This document shows positions 6,158 to 14,318 of a stretch of DNA of 57,429 nt, one piece after another. The position numbers were made by a program, and so were the translations under genes. This stretch comes from CAZAYY01 sp964489525 (GTDB taxonomy: Bacteria > Chloroflexota > Anaerolineae > Anaerolineales > JABWBV01), in the NCBI GenBank assembly GCA_964489525.1, contig CAZAYY010000025.1, forward strand, positions 1-57,429, in the 5' to 3' direction. Numbering within the stretch: the first letter of the stretch is position 1; each line of letters begins with the position of its first letter. The notes below the pieces were generated by a model that was given only the letters and a program-made list of their open reading frames with translations, made no database searches and was not told where the DNA came from.

Positions 6158-8347
6158 TCAGGGTGCAATTTCAATCCGGTGCATTTGGGGCACCGTGATG
6201 GCCGTGTGGGTGTAGTTCTGAATGCGTTCAGCCACCAAAACGTACGTTAACCCATGCTCCAGGGGGATAACGCCGAAATCATCCAGAATCATCCTCTCTG
6301 CCCGTTTATATAGTTCAAGCCGTTGGGTAACATCCAGTTCGGCGCGAGCCTCTTCCACCAGGCGGTCGTATGCCGGGTTGCTGTATTTGGAGACGTTAAA
6401 ATCACTCTGGCTGTGAAAGAGAATGTCCAGGAAGTTTTCTGGGTCGGGGTAATCGGCACACCAGCCAAAAAAGAAAATATGGCCAAAGGCTTCGCGCTCG
6501 CTTTCGGGGATCCGGCGCGGGTCAACGTATTGCAGCACAATCTCTATGCCCAGGGTGTCGCGCCACATGGCGACGATGGCATCCAGGTATGGGTTGGTGT
6601 TTTCGGCATAGCCTGCCACGGTGAAGGTGAGTTCAATGGGCTCACTGCCGACCCCAGAAGCGGCCAGGGCATCTTTTGCGGCTTGGGGGTTGTAGCCAGG
6701 CAGCAGCAAGGCCGGGTTGTGTCCGGGTAAACCGGGGGGTAAAATGCTGTTAGCGCGCGGTTCCAGCCCTTCTGAGCTGATTTCCAACAGGCGGTCGTAG
6801 TCCAGGGCCAGTGCCATGGCTTTGCGCAGGTTCGGGTCATCCATGGGGGGTTCCTGGTTGTTCAATGTAACGTACGAGGTGCACATTGAAGTGGTGGACA
6901 GCAGCTGCTCGCGGAGGGGGTTTTCGGGGTCGTCCTGGATGATTTTTGCATCCTGTGGCGCCAGGCCAGTGGTGTCAATTTCACCGGCTTCAAAAAAGCT
7001 GATGCGCGACCCGCCCCGAAACAGCAGGTATACCACGCCATCAATTTTTGACGGGGTATGGTAGGCCGCATTGCGGGAAAAAACCACCACATCCTGCTCG
7101 GTATACTGCTTCAGGCCAAAAGGCCCGCTGGCGTTGGGGGAATACATCCAACCCTCTGGGTCGGCTTCTACATTTTCCTGGTCTACCACGTAGGAGGTCG
7201 GGTAGGTGAGTTTGGCGAGGAAATACATCTTGGGCGCGTCCAGGGTAACGACCAGGGTGCGTGCATCTAACACCTTCAACCCGGCAATGGTATCGGCTTT
7301 TCCGGCCAATTTATCATTGAAGCCCAAAATGTCACCCAGGTAGGTCCCAGAAACGGTGGAATTCAAAGCCGGGTCGGCTGCGCGTTCCCAACTGTATTGG
7401 ACATCGTAAGCGGTGAGGGGTTTGCCGTTTTGGAACACCAGGTCTTCGCGCAGCACAAAGGTATATTCCGTGCCATCCGGGCTGATGGTGAAGTTTTCAG
7501 CCAGGTCCAGCTCCACTTGCAGGCTGGGTGAGAGCCGGACGAGGCCGCTGAAGAGCATTCCGGTGTAGCCGCCAGCGCCGCTGGTGGTGAGCGCCGGGTC
7601 GAGGTCTTCTGGGTCGGGGTCTCCGCCCATGACCACAACCGTGTTGGTGCGATTCATTCCATAAATCGTGCCTCCACCCGAGAGCAGGGACACCCCTTCA
7701 AATAACCGGAGAATTTCACTCGCGTTGACTTCAAGGTTGTCGGGGTCGCTAAAGGCGAGAATAAAGTAATTCCAGGTGCCTTTTGCAGCGAAGACCATTT
7801 GAATTTCCAGGCCTTCTTCTTCAAGGAGGAAATGTTTGCGTTTAAGGGTTTCGCCTGTGGCGAGCGTGATTTCGCTGGTTTTGACGGGGTTGTTGCCCGC
7901 AAGTTCAAAGGCTTCAAGTGTGGCGCTTTCGAAATCCTCCAGGCTTGTGCCGGGTTCGGAACCGACCAGGAAACCGATGCCCTTGGATTGATTGGCGATA
8001 AAAACAAAACTGGCTTCTTCTTGCACAGTTTCATAGCCGTTTACGGCTTGCAGCGAAAACGCCCCGGCTTCTTTTAGAATGAACCCGCGGGGCAGCGCCG
8101 TGGCGGTGGGCATGGGCGTGAATGTAGGGCGCAGGGTGGCGGTGGGGGGTTCGGTAGGAAGAGGCGTGGGAGAGGATGCGGGGGTGGCTGAGGGCTGCCG
8201 GGTTGGAATGGCCGTTTGCGTGGCGGGTGGCCGGGTTGAGGTGGGTTCGGCGGTTGGGGTGGCAGTAAGCCCGGTTACGGCCTGGCATGCCAGCAAAGAC
8301 AAAATTGAAAAACCCAGGAATAGAATGAGAGAAAATCGTTGTTTCAT
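6158..8347 (-). CDS. Family 5 (peptide-type) ABC solute-binding lipoprotein with an extra N-terminal domain
   Basis: 729 residues, longer than the roughly 500-600 usual for the family. Order: signal with lipobox LLAC (Cys21); Thr/Pro/Ala-rich linker about 28-90; a compact domain about 90-225 (begins GFILKEAGAFSLQ) that reminds me of PsbP/DcrB-like folds; then an SBP_bac_5 domain to the end. The latter shows the typical LAENFTISPDGTEYTFVLR and NGKPLTAYDVQYSWERA blocks and the late WCADYPDPENFLD segment. It should bind peptides or similar ligands outside the cell. No permease or ATPase genes lie nearby, so it is an orphan binding protein or works with a distant transporter. Confidence 0.88.
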   Translation of the reverse strand: MKQRFSLILFLGFSILSLLACQAVTGLTATPTAEPTSTRPPATQTAIPTRQPSATPASSPTPLPTEPPTATLRPTFTPMPTATALPRGFILKEAGAFSLQAVNGYETVQEEASFVFIANQSKGIGFLVGSEPGTSLEDFESATLEAFELAGNNPVKTSEITLATGETLKRKHFLLEEEGLEIQMVFAAKGTWNYFILAFSDPDNLEVNASEILRLFEGVSLLSGGGTIYGMNRTNTVVVMGGDPDPEDLDPALTTSGAGGYTGMLFSGLVRLSPSLQVELDLAENFTISPDGTEYTFVLREDLVFQNGKPLTAYDVQYSWERAADPALNSTVSGTYLGDILGFNDKLAGKADTIAGLKVLDARTLVVTLDAPKMYFLAKLTYPTSYVVDQENVEADPEGWMYSPNASGPFGLKQYTEQDVVVFSRNAAYHTPSKIDGVVYLLFRGGSRISFFEAGEIDTTGLAPQDAKIIQDDPENPLREQLLSTTSMCTSYVTLNNQEPPMDDPNLRKAMALALDYDRLLEISSEGLEPRANSILPPGLPGHNPALLLPGYNPQAAKDALAASGVGSEPIELTFTVAGYAENTNPYLDAIVAMWRDTLGIEIVLQYVDPRRIPESEREAFGHIFFFGWCADYPDPENFLDILFHSQSDFNVSKYSNPAYDRLVEEARAELDVTQRLELYKRAERMILDDFGVIPLEHGLTYVLVAERIQNYTHTAITVPQMHRIEIAP

Positions 8348-8424
8348 GCCTGCTCCTACGAAAAGAATGGGATGGGTTTGCCAAATGGGCTTGTGGATAT
8401 TCCTTTGATGATCGGGTGGAGGGA

Positions 8425-9876
8425 TTAAGACCTGCGCCGCCAGAGGAAGATCGCGCCAAAAATAATGGTCAGTGCGGCCAAACCGCCAAAAGCCAGGATC
8501 ACGAGGCCCCCACCAACAATCAGGGTACGCGGGATTTGGGTGGGGGCGGTTTGGGAAGTGGGCGTGACCATGGGGGTAAGCGAGGGCGCCAGGGTGGGTG
8601 CTTTGGTTGGGGGAACCACTCCTTCAGTTGGGGCGGGTGGTGCTGTGGGTTCAACGGGCAGTGGGGTGGGGGTGGCAGTTGCCGGTGTCACCTGGGCAAG
8701 GGGGTTGAACAATGCCACTGTGGGAACCGGGGTAGGCGTTGCGGTGGTTTCCCCATTGGTGCTGGCAATCACCAGTTCAAACCCTAAAGATTCTCGCCAG
8801 GCGGCATCTATCTGGTCGGTGTTTTTTTCGTAAACCTGCTCCAATGAGGTTTTAAAAGAGTTGCCCTGCTGGACGGAATTTAACAGCGCCAGGAGCTTGT
8901 CCTGGCCGTATTCCAGAATCATAAATTCAACCGCCAACCCGCTTTGAGCGTAGGCCAGACGGGCTGCGTTGCCATAAGCGGAAAAACCGCGCTCCATTTC
9001 GACCAATCTTTTCAGTTCGTCGGCTTCCAGCCCGGCGCTGACTGCTTGGCGGTCACTTTCAGAAATTTCGCCTTCGGAAACCACAGCCAGGCCTTCGTTC
9101 ATCCAGGTGGGCAAAAACGCGCCGTAACAGTTGAAAACCAGTGAATCCACCACCAGGTGGGCCAGTTCATGGGGCATGACATCCCGCGCCCAGTCGTTTT
9201 CCCCTGGGGCGACACTGAAAATGGCAGCGTTATAGTCTGGCAGGGCAAAGCCGCCAATCCATTCTGGCGCGCCAATGCTGATTTCGGCCAGTTCGCTGGA
9301 AGTGTTGTAGATAGTGATATACACTTCCCCCGAAGGGCGCAAACCAAGGGTTTGTTCCAGGTAGGCCAGGCTTTCCAGGGCTAGGTCGTGCAAAAATTGG
9401 CCAAAGGCCTGGTCGCCTAGGTACCAGAACAGTGTAACGCCATCTCCAGAAACCGATTGCCAATCGTGGCGTGAATCCTGGACAATCATCTCGGTGCGGG
9501 GGGTTGTGGTTTTCGTTCCAACCGTGTCTTCGAATTCCCACTGCCACCAGAGAGATGCGCCGGGGGGAACCACGCCAATCCGTTTCCATTCCAATTCCCA
9601 GGCGCCGCTGACTTCGCTGCCGCTGCGGGTCAGTTCAACCGCCTGCCGGGCACCCCCCGCCTGGCAAGAGCGCCCCGAAGTGCCATAGATCAGGGTCGCT
9701 TTTTGGATGGATTGCCCATCCGGGGCGGTCATTTTGAAGGCAATCGATTCCCCGAAGGTTACGATTGCTTCGTTGACGCTCAGGGATGGAGCCTGTTGGA
9801 ATGGGGCGGCTGCCAGGGTGAATACCAGGCTGGCCAGGAAAACAAATGCGGACAGGTGGCGAACAGGCATGTTCAT
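8425..9876 (-). CDS. Exported, membrane-anchored peptidase-MA-type metalloprotease
   Basis: 483 residues: N-terminal signal sequence (about 8-26), a beta-rich region, a gluzincin catalytic domain with His236-Glu237-x-x-His240 (MPHELAHLVVD) and third ligand Glu261 in WMNEGLA, then a Pro/Thr/Ala-rich stalk (about 375-445) and a C-terminal membrane helix (about 452-477) ending in WRRRS. The protease domain is therefore held outside the membrane by a flexible stalk. The arrangement fits the peptidase MA family seen in many Chloroflexota. Located upstream of, and in the same direction as, the solute-binding gene (gap 77 bases), so possibly cotranscribed. Confidence 0.86.
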   Translation of the reverse strand: MNMPVRHLSAFVFLASLVFTLAAAPFQQAPSLSVNEAIVTFGESIAFKMTAPDGQSIQKATLIYGTSGRSCQAGGARQAVELTRSGSEVSGAWELEWKRIGVVPPGASLWWQWEFEDTVGTKTTTPRTEMIVQDSRHDWQSVSGDGVTLFWYLGDQAFGQFLHDLALESLAYLEQTLGLRPSGEVYITIYNTSSELAEISIGAPEWIGGFALPDYNAAIFSVAPGENDWARDVMPHELAHLVVDSLVFNCYGAFLPTWMNEGLAVVSEGEISESDRQAVSAGLEADELKRLVEMERGFSAYGNAARLAYAQSGLAVEFMILEYGQDKLLALLNSVQQGNSFKTSLEQVYEKNTDQIDAAWRESLGFELVIASTNGETTATPTPVPTVALFNPLAQVTPATATPTPLPVEPTAPPAPTEGVVPPTKAPTLAPSLTPMVTPTSQTAPTQIPRTLIVGGGLVILAFGGLAALTIIFGAIFLWRRRS

Positions 9877-9929
9877 ATGCGAATCCTTAAGGGTTTAAAA
9901 GGCCTGGAAAGACCCCAACTTTCGCTACC

Positions 9930-9935
9930 ATTATA
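9930..9935 (-). promoter_or_regulatory. -10 element for the peptidase gene
   Basis: On the minus strand the sequence reads TATAAT, 54 bases before the start codon at 9876, followed by an AAGGA ribosome site. The -35 is not clear. Confidence 0.5.
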
Positions 9936-10052
9936 ACCTTGTTTTTTAAGAGGGGTTTAAATGAACCCTAAAGGAGGTGTGCGCAATTGTTGTAGCTTTG
10001 GCTTTTCCTTTGCGTCTTCTGGGGCTTCGCGGCTAACATCTCGCTGTGGGGT

Positions 10053-10652
10053 TCAGGCTTTTTCGCGGTCGAGCCACAGTTCGCGATATTGGCGCTGCCA
10101 ATCCACCAGAAAACGGGCTGCCAAAACCAGGCCTCCCAGGGCAGTCACCCAGGTAATTGTGCCGCGCTGTCCAAGTACCCAAAGAAATGGGGCCAGCGTG
10201 ACTGCCATAATCACCGAAGCCCGTGCCCCATGTTTGATCACCAGCACCAAAGCAATTAACCAGCCCAACCCCATCACAAAAGACAGTGGTGCTACAGCGA
10301 GCATCCCCCCGCCTGCGGCGGCCAGGCCCATTCCACCCCGAAAACCAGCGAAAATTGGCCAGCAGTGCCCGGCAATGGCTGCTGCTACGGTCAGCCCGAT
10401 CAGCCAATCGGGGCAGCCCGCGATTTTTGCCAGGTAGACCGGTACAAACCCTTTGGCGAGGTCCAAAATTCCTACCAGCGCCCCGGGTCCAAACCCAACC
10501 TGGCGAATGGTATTGGTGGTGGTCGCGTGTTTCGAACCGCCATCGCGTACATCCACACCTTTAATCATCCGGGTAACATAAACGGCAAAGGCCAGGGAGC
10601 CGCTTAAGTAGCCCAGAAGAGGGAACAGCAATAAGAACACATTATCAGGCAT
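10053..10652 (-). CDS. PlsY-like glycerol-3-phosphate acyltransferase, divergent in the conserved motifs
   Basis: 199-residue multi-pass membrane protein with the PlsY layout (the enzyme that moves an acyl group from acyl phosphate to glycerol 3-phosphate). The three family motifs are present but altered: GSLAFAVYVTRM; DVRDGGSKHATTTNTIRQVG, where PlsY has GSGNxGATN; and GHCWPIFAGFRGGMG, where PlsY has GGKG. Loss of the Asn and Lys suggests changed or lost catalysis. I chose the ATG at 10650-10652: a -10 box at 10684-10689 would start the message only about 25 bases upstream, and the length then equals a normal PlsY. A longer frame to 10772 runs through the promoter. Divergent from the CarH-like gene. 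Confidence 0.75.
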   Translation of the reverse strand: MPDNVFLLLFPLLGYLSGSLAFAVYVTRMIKGVDVRDGGSKHATTTNTIRQVGFGPGALVGILDLAKGFVPVYLAKIAGCPDWLIGLTVAAAIAGHCWPIFAGFRGGMGLAAAGGGMLAVAPLSFVMGLGWLIALVLVIKHGARASVIMAVTLAPFLWVLGQRGTITWVTALGGLVLAARFLVDWQRQYRELWLDREKA

Positions 10653-10683
10653 AGCACACCACCAATGTATGACATTATCCAGG

Positions 10684-10689
10684 ATTATA
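10684..10689 (-). promoter_or_regulatory. -10 element for the PlsY-like gene
   Basis: Minus-strand TATAAT, 31 bases before the chosen start at 10652. It decides against the longer N-terminus that would begin at 10772. The -35 region is poor. Confidence 0.5.
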
Positions 10690-10764
10690 AACGCAAATGG
10701 CCAGGCCGTTGTTGCCAATATGACAAAATGAGGGGTTGGATTCAGTCCTGAGAAAAAGAGTTCA

Positions 10765-10813
10765 CTATACATAGATTGTACATCTTGACAAATTTGTACA
10801 AACTATGTACAAT
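10765..10813 (+). promoter_or_regulatory. Promoter with four CarH-type operator repeats (nTnTACAn) before the photoreceptor gene
   Basis: A strong promoter is visible: TTGACA (10785-10790), 17-base spacer, TACAAT (10808-10813). Around it lie four matches to nTnTACAn: 10765-10772, 10776-10783, 10794-10801 and 10805-10812. The first pair and the second pair are each spaced exactly 11 bases, and the last repeat overlaps the -10 box. From memory, the Thermus CarH tetramer binds 11-bp direct repeats of this wording across its own promoter and blocks RNA polymerase in the dark. Autoregulation by the downstream gene is therefore the natural inference. Confidence 0.75.
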
Positions 10814-10875
10814 ACCTTTATCAAGATTGCTTGGGTTACTGATTCTAAATTTCTGATTTTTGAGTAGAGGCATAA

Positions 10876-11826
10876 ATGTCACCGAAAAAAGCGCTTTCCA
10901 CCGAGCCAATTTACAACATTAAATCTGTTGCTGAGATGACCGGTATTCCCCCGGTGACGCTGCGCGCCTGGGAGCGCAGGTATGGTTTCCCATCCCCCGA
11001 GCGAACAGGCAGCGGCTACCGCTTATATTCTGAGCATGATGTCGCTTCATTGAATTGGCTAAAATTGCAAACCGACAGCGGCCTTTCCATTGCCCAGGCC
11101 GTTAAACTGTTCCACAGCATTCAGGATACAGGCGCAAACCCGGCAGACCCGCAGGCACGCCTGGAGGGTGTCTCTGTAGGCGGCAAAAGCATCGAACAAT
11201 TTCAGCGGGAATTTACCCAGGCGTTGTTAGACCTGGATGAAGCCCGGGCGTATCTCGTCATGCGCACGGCTTTGAGTTTTTACCCATTGGATTCCGTGCT
11301 GCTCGAAGTGATCAGCCCGACGATGGTAGAAATTGGCGAACGCTGGCATAATGGTGAGATTAATATTGCCACAGAGCATTTTGCCACCCACCACTGCCGC
11401 CTTCACCTGATGAATGCCATTGAATCCACCCGGGAGGTGACCCGAAAGGGCAGCATTGTGGTGGCCTGTGCGCCCTATGAAATGCACGAGCTGGGTGCGC
11501 TCACCCTGGTTGCGATTTTGCGCTGGCGTGGGTGGCATGTGACGTACCTGGGCGCCAACCTGAGCCTGGATCGCCTGCACGAAACGCTGGCTTTGCTCAA
11601 ACCGCAAATGCTGTTGTTTTCCGCCACCAGGGTGGAATCTGCAGAAGCGCTGGCTGGCCTGACCCAGGTTTTGGAGGCGCTGCCCCATCCGCGCCCGGTG
11701 GTGGGGTTGGGCGGGTTGGCCTTCCAGGTGGACCCCACCCTGACCAACCGCGTACCCGGCACCTATATTGGCCCCGATGCCCGGTTGGCTGTGGACCAGA
11801 TCGAACGCATCCTGGGGCAGTATTAA
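10876..11826 (+). CDS. carH: CarH/LitR-like MerR-family regulator with B12-binding photoreceptor domain
   Basis: 316 residues. N-terminal MerR winged helix (about 10-80; TLRAWERRYGFPSPER, then GYRLYSEHDV). Next a four-helix cap with Trp157-x9-Glu167-His168, the signature that in CarH packs over the adenosyl group of adenosylcobalamin. Then a B12-binding Rossmann domain with Glu202-x-His204-x-x-Gly207, where His204 is the expected lower cobalt ligand. All diagnostic residues for light sensing are present. In known CarH the dark AdoCbl tetramer represses and light breaks it into free monomers. First gene of an apparent six-gene operon, driven by a promoter full of CarH-type repeats. Confidence 0.9.
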   Translation: MSPKKALSTEPIYNIKSVAEMTGIPPVTLRAWERRYGFPSPERTGSGYRLYSEHDVASLNWLKLQTDSGLSIAQAVKLFHSIQDTGANPADPQARLEGVSVGGKSIEQFQREFTQALLDLDEARAYLVMRTALSFYPLDSVLLEVISPTMVEIGERWHNGEINIATEHFATHHCRLHLMNAIESTREVTRKGSIVVACAPYEMHELGALTLVAILRWRGWHVTYLGANLSLDRLHETLALLKPQMLLFSATRVESAEALAGLTQVLEALPHPRPVVGLGGLAFQVDPTLTNRVPGTYIGPDARLAVDQIERILGQY

Positions 11827-11862
11827 GAGTGCAATCTACAAGCAGATTTTTTTGGGTGATAT

Positions 11863-12327
11863 ATGGCTGAGCGAATTTTTCTCCATCAATCCGTCCTACC
11901 GTCTCGCATGGCGGATGTGCTGGCGTTTCATGCAGCCCCAGAAGCCCTGAAACGCCTGACCATGCCGCCGATAATCATGCAGGTTCGCCAGGACAGCCGG
12001 TCTTCATTAACCTCCGGAGAATTGGCCTTTACGTTGTGGATGGGTCCGCTGCCTGTGGCCTGGACGGCTCGCCATGAGCCTGGTCCAATCCCCACTTCTT
12101 TTGCGGATGTCATGGTACAAGGGCCGCTGAAAAGCTGGCGGCACGAACACATCTTCGAAGAAATTCCAGGCGGTGTGCGCCTGACTGACCGGATTACTTT
12201 TGAACACAAGCCCGGCCTGGCTGGTTTGTTCAGCCGGCTGCTGTTCGATGGTTTGCCTCTGCGCATGCTGTTCCTTTATCGTCACTGGCAAACCCGCCGT
12301 CTTACTCGCAGAAAAAAAGAGGTTTAG
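11863..12327 (+). CDS. SRPBCC-family ligand-binding protein
   Basis: 154 residues with the SRPBCC (START-like helix-grip) pattern: N-terminal beta hairpin (MAERIFLHQSVLPS), helix, mid-section beta strands, and a long C-terminal amphipathic helix. The block FADVMVQGPLKSWRHEHIFE and GVRLTDRITFEHKPG is typical of SRPBCC proteins that accompany or are fused to TIGR01777 epimerases; such an epimerase lies 2 kb downstream. It probably binds a hydrophobic small molecule. Placed 36 bases behind the CarH-like gene and one base before the next gene. Confidence 0.78.
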   Translation: MAERIFLHQSVLPSRMADVLAFHAAPEALKRLTMPPIIMQVRQDSRSSLTSGELAFTLWMGPLPVAWTARHEPGPIPTSFADVMVQGPLKSWRHEHIFEEIPGGVRLTDRITFEHKPGLAGLFSRLLFDGLPLRMLFLYRHWQTRRLTRRKKEV

Positions 12328-12328
12328 C

Positions 12329-12985
12329 ATGGTTTCCCAAATCCCATTAACTGGAAAGCTGCGGATGCAGTACGAAACCCCGCCGCAAGGAATCACCCTG
12401 ACCGGGTATATTGTCCGGCGCATGCACAAAACCCGTTTGCTGGCCGGGATTGAAGCCGCCGCAGCCAGCCAGCCCGCAGAAGCCCTGGCCCAGTTTGCCG
12501 TATACGCTGCCGCTGCCGCCACTTCGTGGGGGCCGGCGCTTTACCAGCCTGCCTTCGATTCCCCTGGCGCAGAGCGGGTTGAGAACGACCCCGATACCGG
12601 TGCACTGGTTCGGGTGGTGCAAAAACCCCGCAATCCTCATTATCAGTTTACTTATGAAGTGGAACTGCCCGGTGGCGGCTTGATTACTGGGCGCGAGTCT
12701 ATCACAGGCACCACGGTTGGCCTGCGTGGGCTGGGCATGCCTGCTCCTTCATTTTTCATGTATTCCAGTCCCAATGGCGAATACGAAGCCCGGGCCAGCG
12801 GCGTGGTCTATAGTGAACTGGGCTTTGGGTTCCCCAATTGGGTGGTGCGAGGGTATGGCGAGCTTTCCCTTGAAGATAACCAGGAAAACCGCGGCCAACT
12901 CACCCTCGACCGTTCTGGCAAAATCCAGGTGAAAATTTCCCTGCCGGGTGGAGAAACCCACAACAAGACCTACCAGATTCGCTAG
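12329..12985 (+). CDS. Unrecognised protein in the CarH operon
   Basis: 218 residues, not recognised. No signal peptide or membrane helix. The first 60 residues are helix-prone and Ala-rich; the remainder is rich in Gly, Pro and alternating hydrophobic residues, suggesting a beta-barrel or beta-sandwich. It contains repeated aromatic-Gly turns such as GLRGLGMPAPSFFMY and GFGFPNWVVRGYGE. I chose ATG 12329 because an AAGAGG site lies just before it and it begins one base after the SRPBCC stop; a longer reading would overlap that gene. Tight packing means it is cotranslated with its neighbours, so a role with lipid- or carotenoid-like substrates is an inference from context only. Confidence 0.7.
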   Translation: MVSQIPLTGKLRMQYETPPQGITLTGYIVRRMHKTRLLAGIEAAAASQPAEALAQFAVYAAAAATSWGPALYQPAFDSPGAERVENDPDTGALVRVVQKPRNPHYQFTYEVELPGGGLITGRESITGTTVGLRGLGMPAPSFFMYSSPNGEYEARASGVVYSELGFGFPNWVVRGYGELSLEDNQENRGQLTLDRSGKIQVKISLPGGETHNKTYQIR

Positions 12986-12993
12986 AGGTTAAT

Positions 12994-14301
12994 ATGAGCA
13001 CCCATTCCCAGGCACCCGGTGCATTGCGAATAGACCCGGCACTTTCCCTCTGGCCTTTGGTAGACCGCTGGGAAACCGTCTCGGTTTTTGCCAATTACAA
13101 AGGGGTGCTTACGACTATCAGCCACGAGATTGAAACAGGCGTCCGCAACAGCAGCAGCCGTCCACAGGTCTTTTCGGGGTTTCAAAAACTTTCGCTTTTC
13201 TTGCCCCAGGTGGAGCGCTACCGCAGGCTGGCCCGCAGTGCAGGACATATTTGGGTATTTGGCGTTTTTGACGTCATTCCCCCCTCCATTCCAGGTATTA
13301 CCTATGTCCAGCTTGCTGAAAGCGACACGCTTGCTTCTGAATGGTTCATCATCGCCAATGGCGCAGATTTTTTTTCTGCACTGGTTGCGCAAGACTTATC
13401 CGGTTTTTCCATACCGGATGCCCAACGGCAGTTTCGCGGCGTTTGGACCTTTGAGGCTGAACTGGTGCAAACCCTTTACCAGCAAATTTGCCTGGCGCTT
13501 GGCCAGAAACCCTTGACCAAAAGCCAGGTAGGCCGGCGCGATTATTCCCGCCACCTCGCCACCATTGCCAGCAGCGCCAGCCGGCTGGTGGACACCTTGG
13601 AAACTCGAAATCAGACCATCCTGCGCCAGCAAAAAATGCAGGAAGATTTCACCCAGATGCTGGTTCATGACCTGCGCAACCCCCTGACCAATATAATTGG
13701 CTCCCTGGATATGGTTGTGAAATCCAGGGATTTAGAACCTGCGGACCAGATGGAATTGGTTGCTTCCAGCCTGCAAAGCAGCCGGCGCATGGCCAACATG
13801 GTCTCCAGCATCCTGGATGTTGGCAAGATGGAAGATGGCCAGTTTGTGCTCAACAAAGAAAAAACCAGCCTCCTGGCCTTCATGGAAGGGGTCATCCAGC
13901 GTTGGGCGATTCCGGTGCGATACATTGGAAAAACCCTGGTGGTCAACTTCCCAGAGGAAGATGTACAACTGGATGTGGATGTTGCGGTCTTGGGCCGCGT
14001 ATTAGACAACCTGGTGGGCAACGCCATCAAGTTTGGCAGCCGGATTGTGGTTGAATCCCAGGTGGCCCAGGGCAGAGTGTCTTTTATTGTGCGGGACAAT
14101 GGCAAAGGCATAACCGCAGCAGACCTGCCCCATATTTTCGAAAAATACCGCCAGGGCGGCAGCCAGGCCGACCGCAGTAAAGGTACGGGCCTGGGCCTGG
14201 CCTTTTGCAAGCTGGCTGTTGAGGGCCACGGCGGGCAAATCAGCGCTGCCACGCATCCTGAAGGCGGTGCAGTGTTTACAGTCACACTCAACTTATCCTG
14301 A
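12994..14301 (+). CDS. DICT-domain sensor histidine kinase
   Basis: 435 residues, soluble. N-terminal about 1-165 matches my memory of the DICT sensory domain (SLFLPQVERYRRLARSAGHI, then VWVFGVFD-like strand). A HisKA dimerisation helix follows with phospho-acceptor His225 in MLVHDLRNPLTN. The HATPase domain has the N box (NLVGNAIKFG), G1 (DNGKGI), F box and G2 (GTGLGLAF). No response regulator is encoded nearby, so it is an orphan kinase. It sits eight bases behind the unknown gene in the CarH operon, which would place kinase synthesis under light control. Confidence 0.85.
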   Translation: MSTHSQAPGALRIDPALSLWPLVDRWETVSVFANYKGVLTTISHEIETGVRNSSSRPQVFSGFQKLSLFLPQVERYRRLARSAGHIWVFGVFDVIPPSIPGITYVQLAESDTLASEWFIIANGADFFSALVAQDLSGFSIPDAQRQFRGVWTFEAELVQTLYQQICLALGQKPLTKSQVGRRDYSRHLATIASSASRLVDTLETRNQTILRQQKMQEDFTQMLVHDLRNPLTNIIGSLDMVVKSRDLEPADQMELVASSLQSSRRMANMVSSILDVGKMEDGQFVLNKEKTSLLAFMEGVIQRWAIPVRYIGKTLVVNFPEEDVQLDVDVAVLGRVLDNLVGNAIKFGSRIVVESQVAQGRVSFIVRDNGKGITAADLPHIFEKYRQGGSQADRSKGTGLGLAFCKLAVEGHGGQISAATHPEGGAVFTVTLNLS

Positions 14302-14318
14302 AATTTTGGAGGTAAAGC

